Assembly (NCBI GenBank): GCA_964541525.1
Contig: CAZIQF010000020.1
Span: forward strand, 1-34,043
Origin: UBA1737 sp964541525
Lineage (GTDB): Bacteria > Bacillota_I > Bacilli_A > ML615J-28 > CAG-313
Length of the DNA stretch: 34,043 bases
Reading direction: 5' to 3'
Shown: positions 24,769-33,254 of the stretch, piece after piece
How positions within the stretch are numbered: position 1 is the stretch's first letter
Layout of the letters: each line of letters starts with the position of its first letter
Program-made: the position numbers and the translations under genes
The notes under the pieces: model-generated
Told to the model about the DNA's origin: nothing
The model's database searches: none
The model's input: the letters and a program-made list of their open reading frames with translations, nothing else

Positions 24769-25789
24769 ATACCACTTTTTAGAACAATTATTAAAAACTC
24801 ATTCGCCATCAGGCTATGAAATCAATATTCAAAAGCTCCTAATGGAAGAATTAAAGGATATCAAAGATGATGTTATCACCAGTCAAAATGGTAATGTCGT
24901 TCATATTTTAAATAAAAATGCAAAAACAAGAATTTTATTAGCCGCTCATATTGATGAAATTGGCTTAATTATCAATAAGATTAATCAGGATGGAACATGT
25001 AATCTAGAACGGATTGGTGGGGCTAGACCCCATATGTATGCTGGTCAACATGTCGTTATCTTAAATGGAGACCAAGAAGTAAAAGGCATTATTGGATATA
25101 CCCCAAAAATGAATAGTTTAAAAATATCTGATTTAATTTTAGACTTAGGAACATCATCAATGGAAGCAACAAAAAAATTAGTAAGAGTTGGGAATCCTGT
25201 AGTAGTTGACCGAAGTTATACATATCTAGCGAATAATACCCTTGCAGGGAAGGCCTTAGATGATAAACTAGCAGTATATATCTGTAGTGAAGTATTTAAA
25301 CGCTTAAAGAATGACACTCAACACGGGATCTATTTTGCTTCAACAGTCGGTGAAGAAACAACAGGTAGAGGAGCTACTACTGCAGTCCAAGAAGTAGAGC
25401 CTACATTAATTATCTGCTTAGATGTAACCTATGCAGCAGATTTGCAATATGCTGATAACTTATCAGGTGAAGTAGCACTAGGCAAAGGGATAACTCTAGT
25501 TGAAGGTTCACTAATGAATAAGCAAATCCACAATCGATTTATTAAAATATGTGAAGACTTAAATAAACCATACCAAATTGAAGTTGCACCATCAAGAACA
25601 TATACCGATGTTGACTCAATGCATGCTTACTTTAAAGGAACACCAACCTATTTAATTAGTATTCCATTAAGGTATATGCATTCTTCAGTAGAACTTTGTA
25701 ATCTAAATGATATTGAAGATATTATTGAAGTAATAACAACATTTATTAAAACATTAGAACCAGACTTTAATTTTAGTCCATTTAATTAA
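24761..25789 (+). CDS. M42-family aminopeptidase (glutamyl aminopeptidase-like)
   Basis: Start chosen at ATG 24761, the usual family start MNKYHFLEQLL, inside the end of the M28 gene; 342 aa. M42 enzymes form large tetrahedral aminopeptidase complexes in the cytoplasm. Ligands: His62 with Asp64 (AHIDEIGLI), Asp168 (ALDDK), the catalytic Glu pair near 199-200 (VGEETTGRG), Asp221 (LDVTY) and the C-terminal His307 (YMHSSVE). Together with the M28 enzyme it would finish peptide breakdown to amino acids. A terminator follows at once. Confidence 0.93.
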   Translation: MNKYHFLEQLLKTHSPSGYEINIQKLLMEELKDIKDDVITSQNGNVVHILNKNAKTRILLAAHIDEIGLIINKINQDGTCNLERIGGARPHMYAGQHVVILNGDQEVKGIIGYTPKMNSLKISDLILDLGTSSMEATKKLVRVGNPVVVDRSYTYLANNTLAGKALDDKLAVYICSEVFKRLKNDTQHGIYFASTVGEETTGRGATTAVQEVEPTLIICLDVTYAADLQYADNLSGEVALGKGITLVEGSLMNKQIHNRFIKICEDLNKPYQIEVAPSRTYTDVDSMHAYFKGTPTYLISIPLRYMHSSVELCNLNDIEDIIEVITTFIKTLEPDFNFSPFN

Positions 25790-25791
25790 CC

Positions 25792-25824
25792 AACCTTATG
25801 GATAAAACCATAAGGTTAATTTTT
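25792..25824 (+). terminator. Terminator of the peptidase operon
   Basis: 10-bp perfect stem AACCTTATGG (25792-25801) with CCATAAGGTT (25808-25817), then AA and five Ts. Confidence 0.85.
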
Positions 25825-25937
25825 AAAGAAATATGAGAATAATGGCAGTAAAATTTATGTCATTTTAATTGCATTCAGATCAGCAATTTTTACCAATTTT
25901 ATATATATGAAAATGCTGAAAATGTTAGATTCACATC

Positions 25938-25965
25938 TTGACAAAAACTAAAAAAAGTGTATAAT
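25938..25965 (+). promoter_or_regulatory. Promoter of ssrA
   Basis: Both hexamers are perfect: TTGACA (25938-25943) and TATAAT (25960-25965), 16 bases apart. The tmRNA 5' end is 12 bases downstream. Confidence 0.9.
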
Positions 25966-25977
25966 ACTAATACATTT

Positions 25978-26299
25978 GGGTCTGTAATTGGTTTTGACAG
26001 ATTAGTTGAAGTAGAGTAAGCATATCGTGGGCAGGCACGTAAAAACCTTAGGTTTTTAATTAAACGGAAATACAAATTATTCTTTCGCTTGCTAGTTAGT
26101 TAAGCGAGGCCTAGTTTACTAGGTTTAACTCATAATGTCCTTTGTCTGTGAGAATATTATGGGTCAAATAGCAGACTTTGATAGTTAGAATGCTCAACTA
26201 TGCATATCGAGATTAGAGCTGGTAGGATTTAAACTAAATATGTAGAAAGCAATACCTAAACTAGTTTGGACACGAGTTCGACTCTCGCCAGATCCACCA
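25978..26299 (+). ncRNA. ssrA: tmRNA (SsrA)
   Basis: One-piece tmRNA of 322 bases. The tRNA-like ends pair as GGGTCTG (25978-25984) with CAGATCC, followed by encoded ACCA; the T-arm contains GTTCGACTC. It rescues stalled ribosomes by acting as tRNA-Ala and then as a short message. The tag frame is best read from GGA at 26066: GNTNYSFAC, stop TAG at 26093-26095, with the stop in the loop of a TCGCTT/AAGCGA hairpin as is usual. GNTNYS resembles the tags of Bacillus (GKTNSF) and Thermus (ANTNY). The usual C-terminal Leu-Ala-Ala is replaced by Phe-Ala-Cys (see findings). Confidence 0.95.
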
Positions 26300-26312
26300 A
26301 TAATATGCTAGT

Positions 26313-26348
26313 CTGGTTTGTTGAAAAAACAAGCCAGCTTTTAATTTT
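26313..26348 (+). terminator. Terminator after tmRNA
   Basis: Stem CTGGTTTGTT (26313-26322) with AACAAGCCAG (26328-26337), one G-T pair, then CTTTTAATTTT. Confidence 0.85.
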
Positions 26349-26378
26349 GTAGTAAATTTTTCTGTAGTATGGTATAAT
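26344..26378 (+). promoter_or_regulatory. Repeated promoter block, copy 1
   Basis: A 17-base string (ATTTTGTAGTAAATTTT, 26344-26360), nine free bases, then TGGTATAAT (26370-26378). Copy 2 at 33255-33289 has the same two strings at the same spacing. The TG-extended -10 should be active. A -35 would be TAGTAA at 17 bases. Confidence 0.65.
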
Positions 26379-26467
26379 AAATTATAAGGTATAGTGAGAT
26401 AGCAAACTTAAAATAGAATTGGCACTATAAAAGTTCATTACAATATGTTTATGATGATGATTGTATC

Positions 26468-26731
26468 ATGAAAGTATCTTTTTTAAAATATGTGTGTGAT
26501 TATTATAAATTAACAAACAAAGACTTTTCTGCTGGATGTAATGCAAGATATTCTGTAGACCAAAGAAATAGGCTAATTATAATATTTCTAGGATATTCTT
26601 TTATTTTCGCATCATGGATAATTTTTTTAATAGACTCTACAATTTTTGAAGATTTAATTAATAAAATAATAATTTTTTCTTGTGCAGTATTTTTTGAATT
26701 ATTTCTCATTATGAATCCAAGTTTTATATAA
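26468..26731 (+). CDS. Hypothetical two-helix membrane protein, perhaps a broken N-terminal part
   Basis: 87 aa with two membrane helices (~35-54 and ~63-82) after a polar N-terminus. No clear ribosome site precedes the ATG. A different frame stays open past its stop (to about 26936) and could be the rest of the protein, joined by a slip in the A/T-rich stretch around 26725-26745. No family recognised. It is the first ORF of the accessory region and lies downstream of the repeated promoter block. Confidence 0.45.
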   Translation: MKVSFLKYVCDYYKLTNKDFSAGCNARYSVDQRNRLIIIFLGYSFIFASWIIFLIDSTIFEDLINKIIIFSCAVFFELFLIMNPSFI

Positions 26732-27121
26732 TAAAAATTATAAAATTACATTATTTATTCAATAGAAAAAATGAAGGATACACAAAAATTATTTATGATT
26801 ATTTTATACACGGAGAAGAATCAAATAATAATTTAGTCAATTATTTAAAAAGTAAATATAAAAAGATATGCATTTTAAAAATTTATACAGCAATTATAAT
26901 ATATGTAAGAGACAAAAAAATAAACATAAAATTGTAATTAACAGAAAAATGATATATTTGTTTATAAATAAGAAAACTAAAAAAATATTCATGATTATAA
27001 ACTTACAAATAGAGAATTATATAAACTTGTTATATCTAATTTAGAGGTTTAGTTGAGCATAAAAAAAATAGAAATGGAATCATGAAAATTCATAAAGCTA
27101 TATTATTTATAATTAATAAGA
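26732..27121 (+). pseudogene. Decayed coding remnant
   Basis: Almost 400 bases without an intact gene. One frame is open without an ATG and reads ...NEGYTKIIYDYFIHGEE..., continuing to about 26936. Further on, another frame ends in NRELYKLVISNLEV before TAG near 27051. The codon pattern looks protein-like, so this is probably the broken remainder of the gene at 26468 or of a sister. I see no RNA gene or repeat here. Confidence 0.4.
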
Positions 27122-27136
27122 GTGGAGAAATATCAT

Positions 27137-28336
27137 ATGAAGAAAAACAAATTAAAACAAATAACTGAAATTGTTTTACCAATAATTTGTGTTGTAGGAT
27201 TAATAGTATATGCTGCCTTAACTAAAGATAATGAAATATTGTTTAAGTTACTAATAAGCATAATAATAATTGCTGCTTTTACTGGAATTATTTTTGGTAT
27301 ATTATATATATTAATTTTAAAGAATAAAACTATTGCTCATAAAGTAAAAAAATATTTTAACTATTTAAAGCAAAAAGCAGAAAGAAATATTTTTGAAGAA
27401 TTTTATATTTTAACGTATCAACAAAAAGCTGACGAACTTGTTAAACAACATTTACAGAAAAATAAAATAAGTGGAATTAATAGTATAAATTTAGAAAGCA
27501 CTTATAATAAAAAAGTCTTTATGTATTGTAGTTATAAGGGGTTTAGAATAGTTTTATTATTTGATAATGATTCAGTACAGTATGCAGTCAATTCTCCATC
27601 AAGATATAATGGTACTAAAGCAAATATTAATTTTGAAAAACTTTCAAAAGAAGATATGTCATATGAACAATTTTTTGATATTGATGAATTAGGAGATTTC
27701 ATTACTAACTTAATAAGTAAATTAAAAGATAAGATTGAATCATTTTCAGATACTAATATTGTTGATCCGATTTTTAATGGAAGATTATTGGATAAGACAA
27801 AAACATATTTATCTCATTTGAAAAAAGAAGGACTATTGTGTGTGATTTTAACACCGCCACTTACTGTTTTTATGCTATGGGGGTTAATATACTCTTTTGC
27901 TGACAAAAATTATAAGATTGAAAATCCAGCAGGTTTTTACACCGCAATTATTTGTTGTTCTGCATTTTCTATTTTGTTTTTCATATTGATGATTTATGGC
28001 ATAAAATTGTTAGTACAGAGAAGAAAATTCAAAAAAGATTATGACTTAAAAAGTTTTTTAACAATTTGTGAATTTCCGAATAAAGTTAAAATAATAAAGG
28101 AAAAACCAGGAAAATATAGTGATAACTTTTATTTAATATCTGCTATATTATATTTTAATAAGATAAAGTTAATAATTCCATTTGATGGTGAATTGATTTT
28201 AAATAAACAAAATATCAAAAAATGTTATGAGGAATGTAAAAATATAAAAACACAAATAAAATATTTACCTAAATCAAGAATTATTATAGATGGAGAAAAG
28301 CAGTTTATAAAGATTATTAAAAAACAGATATTATAA
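27137..28336 (+). CDS. Hypothetical membrane protein with four helices
   Basis: Start chosen at ATG 27137, nine bases after GTGGAG (the in-frame GTG at 27122 lies in that site); 399 aa. Two membrane helices near the N-terminus (~12-28 and ~36-61), a soluble middle of ~150 residues (~65-225, beginning with a Lys-rich helix), two more helices (~232-250 and ~264-290), then a ~110-residue soluble C-terminus. No family recognised. Base composition and codon use are more AT-rich and less regular than in the household genes. The WapI-like gene lies 34 bases downstream. Confidence 0.65.
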   Translation: MKKNKLKQITEIVLPIICVVGLIVYAALTKDNEILFKLLISIIIIAAFTGIIFGILYILILKNKTIAHKVKKYFNYLKQKAERNIFEEFYILTYQQKADELVKQHLQKNKISGINSINLESTYNKKVFMYCSYKGFRIVLLFDNDSVQYAVNSPSRYNGTKANINFEKLSKEDMSYEQFFDIDELGDFITNLISKLKDKIESFSDTNIVDPIFNGRLLDKTKTYLSHLKKEGLLCVILTPPLTVFMLWGLIYSFADKNYKIENPAGFYTAIICCSAFSILFFILMIYGIKLLVQRRKFKKDYDLKSFLTICEFPNKVKIIKEKPGKYSDNFYLISAILYFNKIKLIIPFDGELILNKQNIKKCYEECKNIKTQIKYLPKSRIIIDGEKQFIKIIKKQIL

Positions 28337-28370
28337 TTAAGTACAATATTTATAAATAGAGGTGATATAA

Positions 28371-29528
28371 ATGAAAATTCACGATAATATATATAATTTT
28401 TCATTTAAATTTATAGATTATGAATTTGATACTTTCACAAATGAAAGTGATATTTATGATCTTAATTGGCTTAAATGTAGATATGAGTTTATATTTAAAG
28501 GAAAACACCTTTCAATAGATGATGCATCTATGACAACGTTTGATGTCTTAAACTTTATTTCAGACATAGAATACTTATTAGTAAATAACGAATATAAGCA
28601 AACCGAACTTCAAAATCTTGAACCAGATTTTTTAATGACTCTTATTAGCAGTAATAGGGGATATAGACTAGATATTCACTATAATTTTTATTTAAACGAA
28701 TCATTTGAATCAATTGATTTTTCTGTTGAAATGAAAAAAGAAGAAGTAGCTAATCTTGTTGAAGAATTAAAAATAGAAATTAGTAAGTTTCCATATAGAA
28801 GAGTAATCAATTATTTTGAAAAAAACAGTAAATATGAAAGTATGAATGATCTAGCTAATATTTTAAAAAATGATCAATTAATAAATGGAACAATTACCAA
28901 TAATGCTACTGATATTATAATTAATAAAAATGAGTTTTTTAAAATCAAGATTTCTGATATATATTGTAAGATTAATAACAAATACTTATATTCAATTAGT
29001 TTAAATAATAAACCATATTCATATGCTTTAGAAGATAATCTAATAGATGAAGTACATAAATTATATGATAATAATAAATTAATCATTGAATATATATATG
29101 AAGTAGGTTTTTTAAAAAGACGATGGTTTGACAATACTGAGAAAACAAATCTAAGACTTAATAAGATAAATAGAAAAATTTTAAGAATCTTTAACTCTAG
29201 TGAATTATTATATTACAATAAGAAGAATATTACTTTACATAAAGATTTGATAGAAAAAAATAAACTAGCTGATATAGATAATAGAATGGTAAAGTTATAT
29301 TTTTCTAAAGATTACACAAAAAGAATTCAAATTTATAAAACTAATAATATTTTTTCATATATATTTGAAGAGTTAGAGTTTAGAGAAGAAGCTGAGTATA
29401 AAACCACCTACAATTATGCGTATTGGAGTAAAATTGATAATGGACAATCACATAGTTATAGCACTATAGATGAACTAGAAAAAGATATATCACATATTAT
29501 TGAAGAAAATGTAATGATTAAAAACTAA
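28371..29528 (+). CDS. WapI-like immunity domain fused to an unknown domain
   Basis: 385 aa with GAGGTGAT ahead of the ATG. The first ~145 residues resemble WapI-type immunity proteins: a YDLNWLKCRYEF strand near residue 29 (compare 'D.NWL......'), an Asp-rich turn, LEPDFLMTLIS near 83 (compare 'EPNLSF'), and a C-terminal helix EEVANLVEELKIEISKFPYR. WapI protects cells from the toxic tRNase tail of WapA. Residues ~160-385 are of no known family and may be a second immunity unit or a regulator; the final part includes YWSKIDNGQSHSYSTIDELE. No toxin gene is in the window, so this may be an orphan immunity gene. Assignment rests on pattern recognition only. Confidence 0.5.
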   Translation: MKIHDNIYNFSFKFIDYEFDTFTNESDIYDLNWLKCRYEFIFKGKHLSIDDASMTTFDVLNFISDIEYLLVNNEYKQTELQNLEPDFLMTLISSNRGYRLDIHYNFYLNESFESIDFSVEMKKEEVANLVEELKIEISKFPYRRVINYFEKNSKYESMNDLANILKNDQLINGTITNNATDIIINKNEFFKIKISDIYCKINNKYLYSISLNNKPYSYALEDNLIDEVHKLYDNNKLIIEYIYEVGFLKRRWFDNTEKTNLRLNKINRKILRIFNSSELLYYNKKNITLHKDLIEKNKLADIDNRMVKLYFSKDYTKRIQIYKTNNIFSYIFEELEFREEAEYKTTYNYAYWSKIDNGQSHSYSTIDELEKDISHIIEENVMIKN

Positions 29529-29589
29529 GAATAAAATAAAGGTTAAATATTAATTTATTATATTTATAAAATATTTAAAGGAGGTTCAG

Positions 29590-30552
29590 ATGAAATATTT
29601 CAAATATAGAAATATTAGTAAAGTTCAACAACTTGCAAATAAACAACGTCTTGCCTCTTTAGGTAAAGATGAAAAAAAGAAAGTAAAAAGAAGTGAAAGA
29701 CTAACACTTTTGTTGCTTTGGAATGTTTATATTTTGTATTAACTTAATATCTGTCCCTAAAAATACATTTTTAATAATTCTCTATGGTATAGGATGTGTT
29801 ATATTAGGCTTAATCGCTTTAATTATTAGCGCAACAACAACACTCATACCTTTTGGAATTTTACTGGATAAGGTAAGATATAATTTACCTGAAATGCGAA
29901 AAAAATTTATTAAAAAAGCGAGCGAGCCAATTAGAAAATATTATGCCTTTCAGATGAGTATTTAATTACTAAATGTTTTGAGTCAACAAACACTTTATTT
30001 AATGATCATGATATATGTATTTTTAGATATGGTAATGAAATACGAATAACAACTGATATTGTTAATGGATTTATTAATGCTAATTGTGATTTAGGTTGCT
30101 ATTAAGTTAAATTTGAAGAACTAGAATTATATAAGGATGATTACCAAAATAAAAGAGCAACAGTTTTAAACTTTGCTGGTGAAAAATTTATTGTTGGCAT
30201 TAAAGCATATACATATATTAAACAATTAATTGATACTAAAATTTATAAATATCTTTTTAAAAGCATTGAAATTAATAATGAATCAATTTATTTTATAAAA
30301 CATAAAAAAACAGTAAAAATTGATTTTAAATACATTAAAAAAATCGACATAACAATTCCTAAATATAATGGAATACCAGGTTCTGGGTATGATTATACAT
30401 ATACATTTAAAGTATTTAGTTCACAGTCTAAACCTATAATATTTAATATTGTTTTAGAAAGAGAAGAAGAGCGAACAATAGTTGAACTATTAAATAATAA
30501 AAGTATTAATTTGGCAATTAATTATTTCAATAATAGACATGAAGGCGATTAA
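29590..30552 (+). pseudogene. Broken membrane protein gene with a PH-like tail
   Basis: Good ribosome site (AGGAGG) and ATG at 29590 give 50 codons starting MKYFKYRNISKVQQLA. The coding sense then moves one frame (29723-29965, a membrane-helix stretch ending in YAFQMSI) and returns to the first frame. That frame is interrupted by TAA at 30103-30105 before continuing to 30552. So there are two frameshifts and one nonsense stop. The last 149 codons include ESIYFIKHKKTVKIDFKYIK, which looks like a bacterial PH-type strand pattern. Related in layout to the genes at 31068 and 31606. Confidence 0.75.
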
Positions 30553-30645
30553 ATAGCTCTATTTAAAAATTTAGATTATAATTCTTTCATATAGAATATT
30601 GATATATACAAAACATTAAAGTAAAATATATATATAATGTAACTA

Positions 30646-30707
30646 AATTAAGAGGCTTGTAATATGAATAAAACTCAATTAAGAGGCTTGTAATATGAAT
30701 AAAACTC
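30646..30707 (+). repeat. Tandem 31-bp duplication covering a translation start
   Basis: Two exact 31-base copies, 30646-30676 and 30677-30707. Each holds an AAGAGG-like ribosome site and an ATG with four to five codons (MNKTQ). Copy 1 therefore starts a 9-codon ORF ending in TAA right before the second ATG. Confidence 0.95.
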
Positions 30708-30787
30708 AATATAGTATATTTGAAGAAGAAGTCTTAATAATTCAGAATAAACAACTAATTGAAAAAATAAACAAAATAATTAAATAA
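30695..30787 (+). CDS. Possible 30-residue peptide
   Basis: From the ATG in the second duplicate: starts MNKTQYSIFEEEVLII and ends in TAA. It may form a single helix rich in Glu, Lys and Ile. It has a plausible ribosome site but nothing else supports it; it may be what is left of a larger gene. Confidence 0.3.
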   Translation: MNKTQYSIFEEEVLIIQNKQLIEKINKIIK

Positions 30788-30818
30788 AAAAATTAAATTT
30801 AAAAGGAAAAATTTAAAA

Positions 30819-30992
30819 ATGCCAATTAAAAAATATAAACCAAACTATATGGTCACACCAATGTTTCAAATATGCAATGCCTTTATTGGAATGGCTCCTG
30901 GTATTGCGATTATGTGGGTTATGATAAATCCAGAAAAAAAGAATGATGTTTTATATGTCTTCCCAGTATATTTATCTATAACATTTAGTTGA
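30819..30992 (+). CDS. Small hydrophobic protein (57 aa)
   Basis: AAGGAAAA lies ten bases before the ATG. The product begins MPIKKYKPNYMVTPMFQ and has two hydrophobic stretches (~17-36 and ~45-57), so it is probably a membrane protein. It ends at a TGA in TTTAGTTGA; reading on gives only three more codons before TAA. Perhaps a truncated gene. No family recognised. Confidence 0.4.
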   Translation: MPIKKYKPNYMVTPMFQICNAFIGMAPGIAIMWVMINPEKKNDVLYVFPVYLSITFS

Positions 30993-31067
30993 ATAGGAAA
31001 ATAAATATTGAATTAAGCTTATAAAAGTCTAGACTTTTAATAGAATTTTTGAAATAGGAGGATTGGG

Positions 31068-31595
31068 ATGAGATTTAAAAGAAATTTCTTTTCAACATAT
31101 ATATTATTTTTTAATGCTTTAATGATACTTGGAATTACTCCAATGTTAATTTCGATGTTTGCAATAATGGATGTAGAAGATAGCCCAAATCCAATCTCTA
31201 TGTTAGGCATAATATTAGTTGTGCTTTTAGTGTTAGACATCTTTTTTTGTATTGTAAATATAGTGACTTGGCCATTTTCTAAAAAAGATATTATATTAAA
31301 AAATAATTCAATTATATATAATAATAAAGCTATAAATATTTTGGAAATTGATAAAATATATTTTGAACTAGGAGAAATGAGCAGAACTTCAATTCATCCT
31401 TGTTGTTTATTGTTATATAAAAATAATCAATTAGAATTATCAATTACTCATATTTCATTTATAGCATTAATAATTATACTTTTAAAATGCAGAAAAGTTT
31501 CAAAAAGACTTGCACCAAAATCGTTGTTAATTATCGGAGGAATTACATATTCAATCGCTATAATTATTTCATTAGTATGCTTAATAATAAAATAG
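31068..31595 (+). CDS. Hypothetical membrane protein with a central PH-like domain
   Basis: 175 aa with AGGAGG and a start at ATG 31068. Two N-terminal membrane helices (~9-31 and ~43-68), then a soluble part (~72-120) with short strands IILKNNSIIYNNKAINILEI that recalls the bacterial PH-type domain of YcxB/YdbT-like membrane proteins, then hydrophobic C-terminal segments (~125-138 and ~152-174). No exact family. Intact, unlike its neighbour at 31606, which shows the same helix-helix-strand order. Confidence 0.6.
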   Translation: MRFKRNFFSTYILFFNALMILGITPMLISMFAIMDVEDSPNPISMLGIILVVLLVLDIFFCIVNIVTWPFSKKDIILKNNSIIYNNKAINILEIDKIYFELGEMSRTSIHPCCLLLYKNNQLELSITHISFIALIIILLKCRKVSKRLAPKSLLIIGGITYSIAIIISLVCLIIK

Positions 31596-31605
31596 GAGTT
31601 ATCAA

Positions 31606-32051
31606 ATGAAAAAAAATATATGTGCAGAAAAAATTATTTGTGTTTATGAATTTCTTTAGTGTTTTCTTTTTAATAATAGGATTATATGGTGGGATAACAG
31701 CTGATCCAAGTATGTTTTATATTCTGTTTTACTAGGTTTATCGCTATTATCACTACTGTTTTGAATATATTATAATGATAGTGAGATAAAGTTTGTTTTT
31801 ATATATAGAAAGGTAACTGTATCATATAATCAGATTAAAGAAATTTTTGTTCAAAGAGATTTAATATATGGTACAAAAGTAATTTTTAATTTAGAAAAAG
31901 AAACAAAAGAAGAATGCTTTGACTATTTAGAATATACTAGAATTACAAAAAAGAATGATATTAAAATACAATTTTTATGATAGGGATATCTATAAAAGAT
32001 TTTGAAAATATAATAAAACATTGTAATTGTAAGATAAAAGGTAATTATTAA
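31606..32051 (+). pseudogene. Broken sister of the 31068 gene
   Basis: A ribosome site (AGGAG) and ATG at 31606 open only 17 codons (MKKNICAEKIICVYEFL). The coding sense then moves through a second frame (MNFFSVFFLIIGLYGG..., to TAG 31733), back to the first (SVLLGLSLLSLLF, TGA at 31762, then IYYNDSEIKFVFIYRKV to TGA 31978) and to a third (GISIKDFENIIKH, TAA 32049). The strand FVFIYRKVTVSYNQIKEIFV resembles the PH-like part of its neighbour. Several frameshifts and a nonsense codon show that it is dead. Confidence 0.75.
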
Positions 32052-32099
32052 TTTACTAAGAATTATAAATATAAATAATGATATAATAGGAGATGAATT

Positions 32100-33014
32100 A
32101 TGAAAAAAGATAAAAAAGTAATAATTTTTGTTATAACAATTTTGGCATTATTCTTTTTATGTGCATTGTTAGTGATTGGTGCAGATACTGTTAAAAATAC
32201 AAATGCTTTATTTATATTTAAAAATCTTATTATTATCTGTTATTCATTATGTTGTTTACTTTCTATTGTGGCATTGATAAAATATTTGAATGTTATGAGT
32301 ATAGTTTTGATAGTAATAAATTGTATTTTGTTATTTGGGCAATTATATTTTTTTGATAATCGTTTATATTATAAACTTTTAATAATACTAATGTTTATTA
32401 GTTTGATATATACATTTATCGTGTTAATTATAAAACTATTTAAAAAGGCAAGAAACGTTAGTGGTTTAGATGTTTCGCTTTTAAATGCTATTTTACCTTC
32501 AACAATTATTATATTTTCGTATACTATGAAAACATTCTATTTATTTGATACTATTGAAATAATATCTAATAATGTTTGGTTAATATCTTTTATTGTTTCA
32601 ATAGTTATATCTTTGATAGTGTTAATAAATTATTTAATTTTCAGAAAAGATAGATCTAATAAAAAAGAATATATTGGTGGAATGATGGCATCTATATTTG
32701 CTCCAATGCTGTTATCTTTGTTGTTATGCTATGGAACTATAAACAATATTAATTATGCTTTTGATACAGTTTATGAAACAAGAGCATATTATGAAGTTGT
32801 TAATAAGAGAAAAATACATAGTTCTAAAGGTGGTACTAGATATTACATCATTGTTAATATTGAAGATGAAGAGTTTAGGATGAAAGTAGAAAAGGTAGTA
32901 TATTTCGAATACGAAATAGGCGATAATATCTTACTATTCAAATATAACGGTGCTTTAGGATATTCTTATTATGAATATCAAATGAATTCAATTTACATAT
33001 ATAATAACGAGTAA
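32100..33014 (+). CDS. Hypothetical polytopic membrane protein
   Basis: 304 aa; AGGAG precedes the ATG. About seven membrane helices fill residues ~7-220 (including FVITILALFFLCALLVIG near 10), followed by a ~75-residue soluble tail with YYIIVNIEDEEFRMKV and a Tyr-rich end. The tail, after ...ETRAYYEVVNKRKI, looks like a small beta domain. A TG-extended TATAAT (32082-32087) lies only 12 bases before the start codon, so it may be fortuitous. No family recognised. Last gene before the decayed tmRNA end. Confidence 0.65.
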   Translation: MKKDKKVIIFVITILALFFLCALLVIGADTVKNTNALFIFKNLIIICYSLCCLLSIVALIKYLNVMSIVLIVINCILLFGQLYFFDNRLYYKLLIILMFISLIYTFIVLIIKLFKKARNVSGLDVSLLNAILPSTIIIFSYTMKTFYLFDTIEIISNNVWLISFIVSIVISLIVLINYLIFRKDRSNKKEYIGGMMASIFAPMLLSLLLCYGTINNINYAFDTVYETRAYYEVVNKRKIHSSKGGTRYYIIVNIEDEEFRMKVEKVVYFEYEIGDNILLFKYNGALGYSYYEYQMNSIYIYNNE

Positions 33015-33122
33015 TCTTTGTATATCAATTGTTTATAATTACATTTATAGAAACTTCAACGTGCGGAAATAAATTTTCCAGTTTTCCGCATAATGCTAAA
33101 GCAATCCCGTTTCAATAGTTTA

Positions 33123-33168
33123 AAAACCCCGTAATATTTAAAAATTTCGGGATTTTATTGATTTTTTA
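33123..33168 (+). terminator. Terminator-like hairpin at the end of the island
   Basis: AAAACCCCG (33124-33132 region) pairs with CGGGATTTT (33148-33156) with one mismatch, followed by ATTGATTTTTT. A second inverted repeat, TGCGGAAA (33062-33069) with TTTCCGCA (33083-33090), lies just upstream without a T-run. Confidence 0.5.
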
Positions 33169-33175
33169 AGGTTCC

Positions 33176-33248
33176 GGACACGGGTATCGTAGGGTACGCC
33201 CCTAGTCCACCATTAGAATACACGCCACTTTATTAAAAAATGAAGTGG
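33176..33248 (+). repeat. Decayed copy of the tmRNA 3' end plus terminator (attachment-site-like)
   Basis: Starts GGACACGGG at 33176, as the tmRNA does at 26268 (GGACACGAG), and ends in TAGTCCACCA at 33212 (tmRNA: AGATCCACCA). The T-arm between is altered and a few bases longer. A hairpin follows at the tmRNA terminator's place: CCACTTTATT (33225-33234) with AATGAAGTGG (33239-33248), then a T-rich stretch. No further tmRNA match is seen upstream of 33176. Read as the original ssrA 3' end pushed aside by an insertion. Confidence 0.65.
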
Positions 33249-33254
33249 TTTGTT

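Noticed and set aside
30986..31764. TGA codons at 30990 and 31762 where Trp would fit, hinting at a genetic code with TGA as Trp.
   Set aside because: All household genes use TGG for Trp and stay full length under the standard code, and the gene at 33380 would run into unrelated sequence without its TGA stop. These TGAs lie in decaying ORFs and are better read as nonsense mutations.
32082..32087. TATAAT right before the gene at 32100 as its promoter.
   Set aside because: Transcription would begin after or within the ribosome site. In such AT-rich DNA the match may be chance, so it is not listed as a promoter.
26300..33200. An integrase or transposase for the ssrA island.
   Set aside because: None of the intact or repaired reading frames shows recombinase motifs (R...HxxR...Y or a serine catalytic domain). 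If there was one, it is lost or outside the window.
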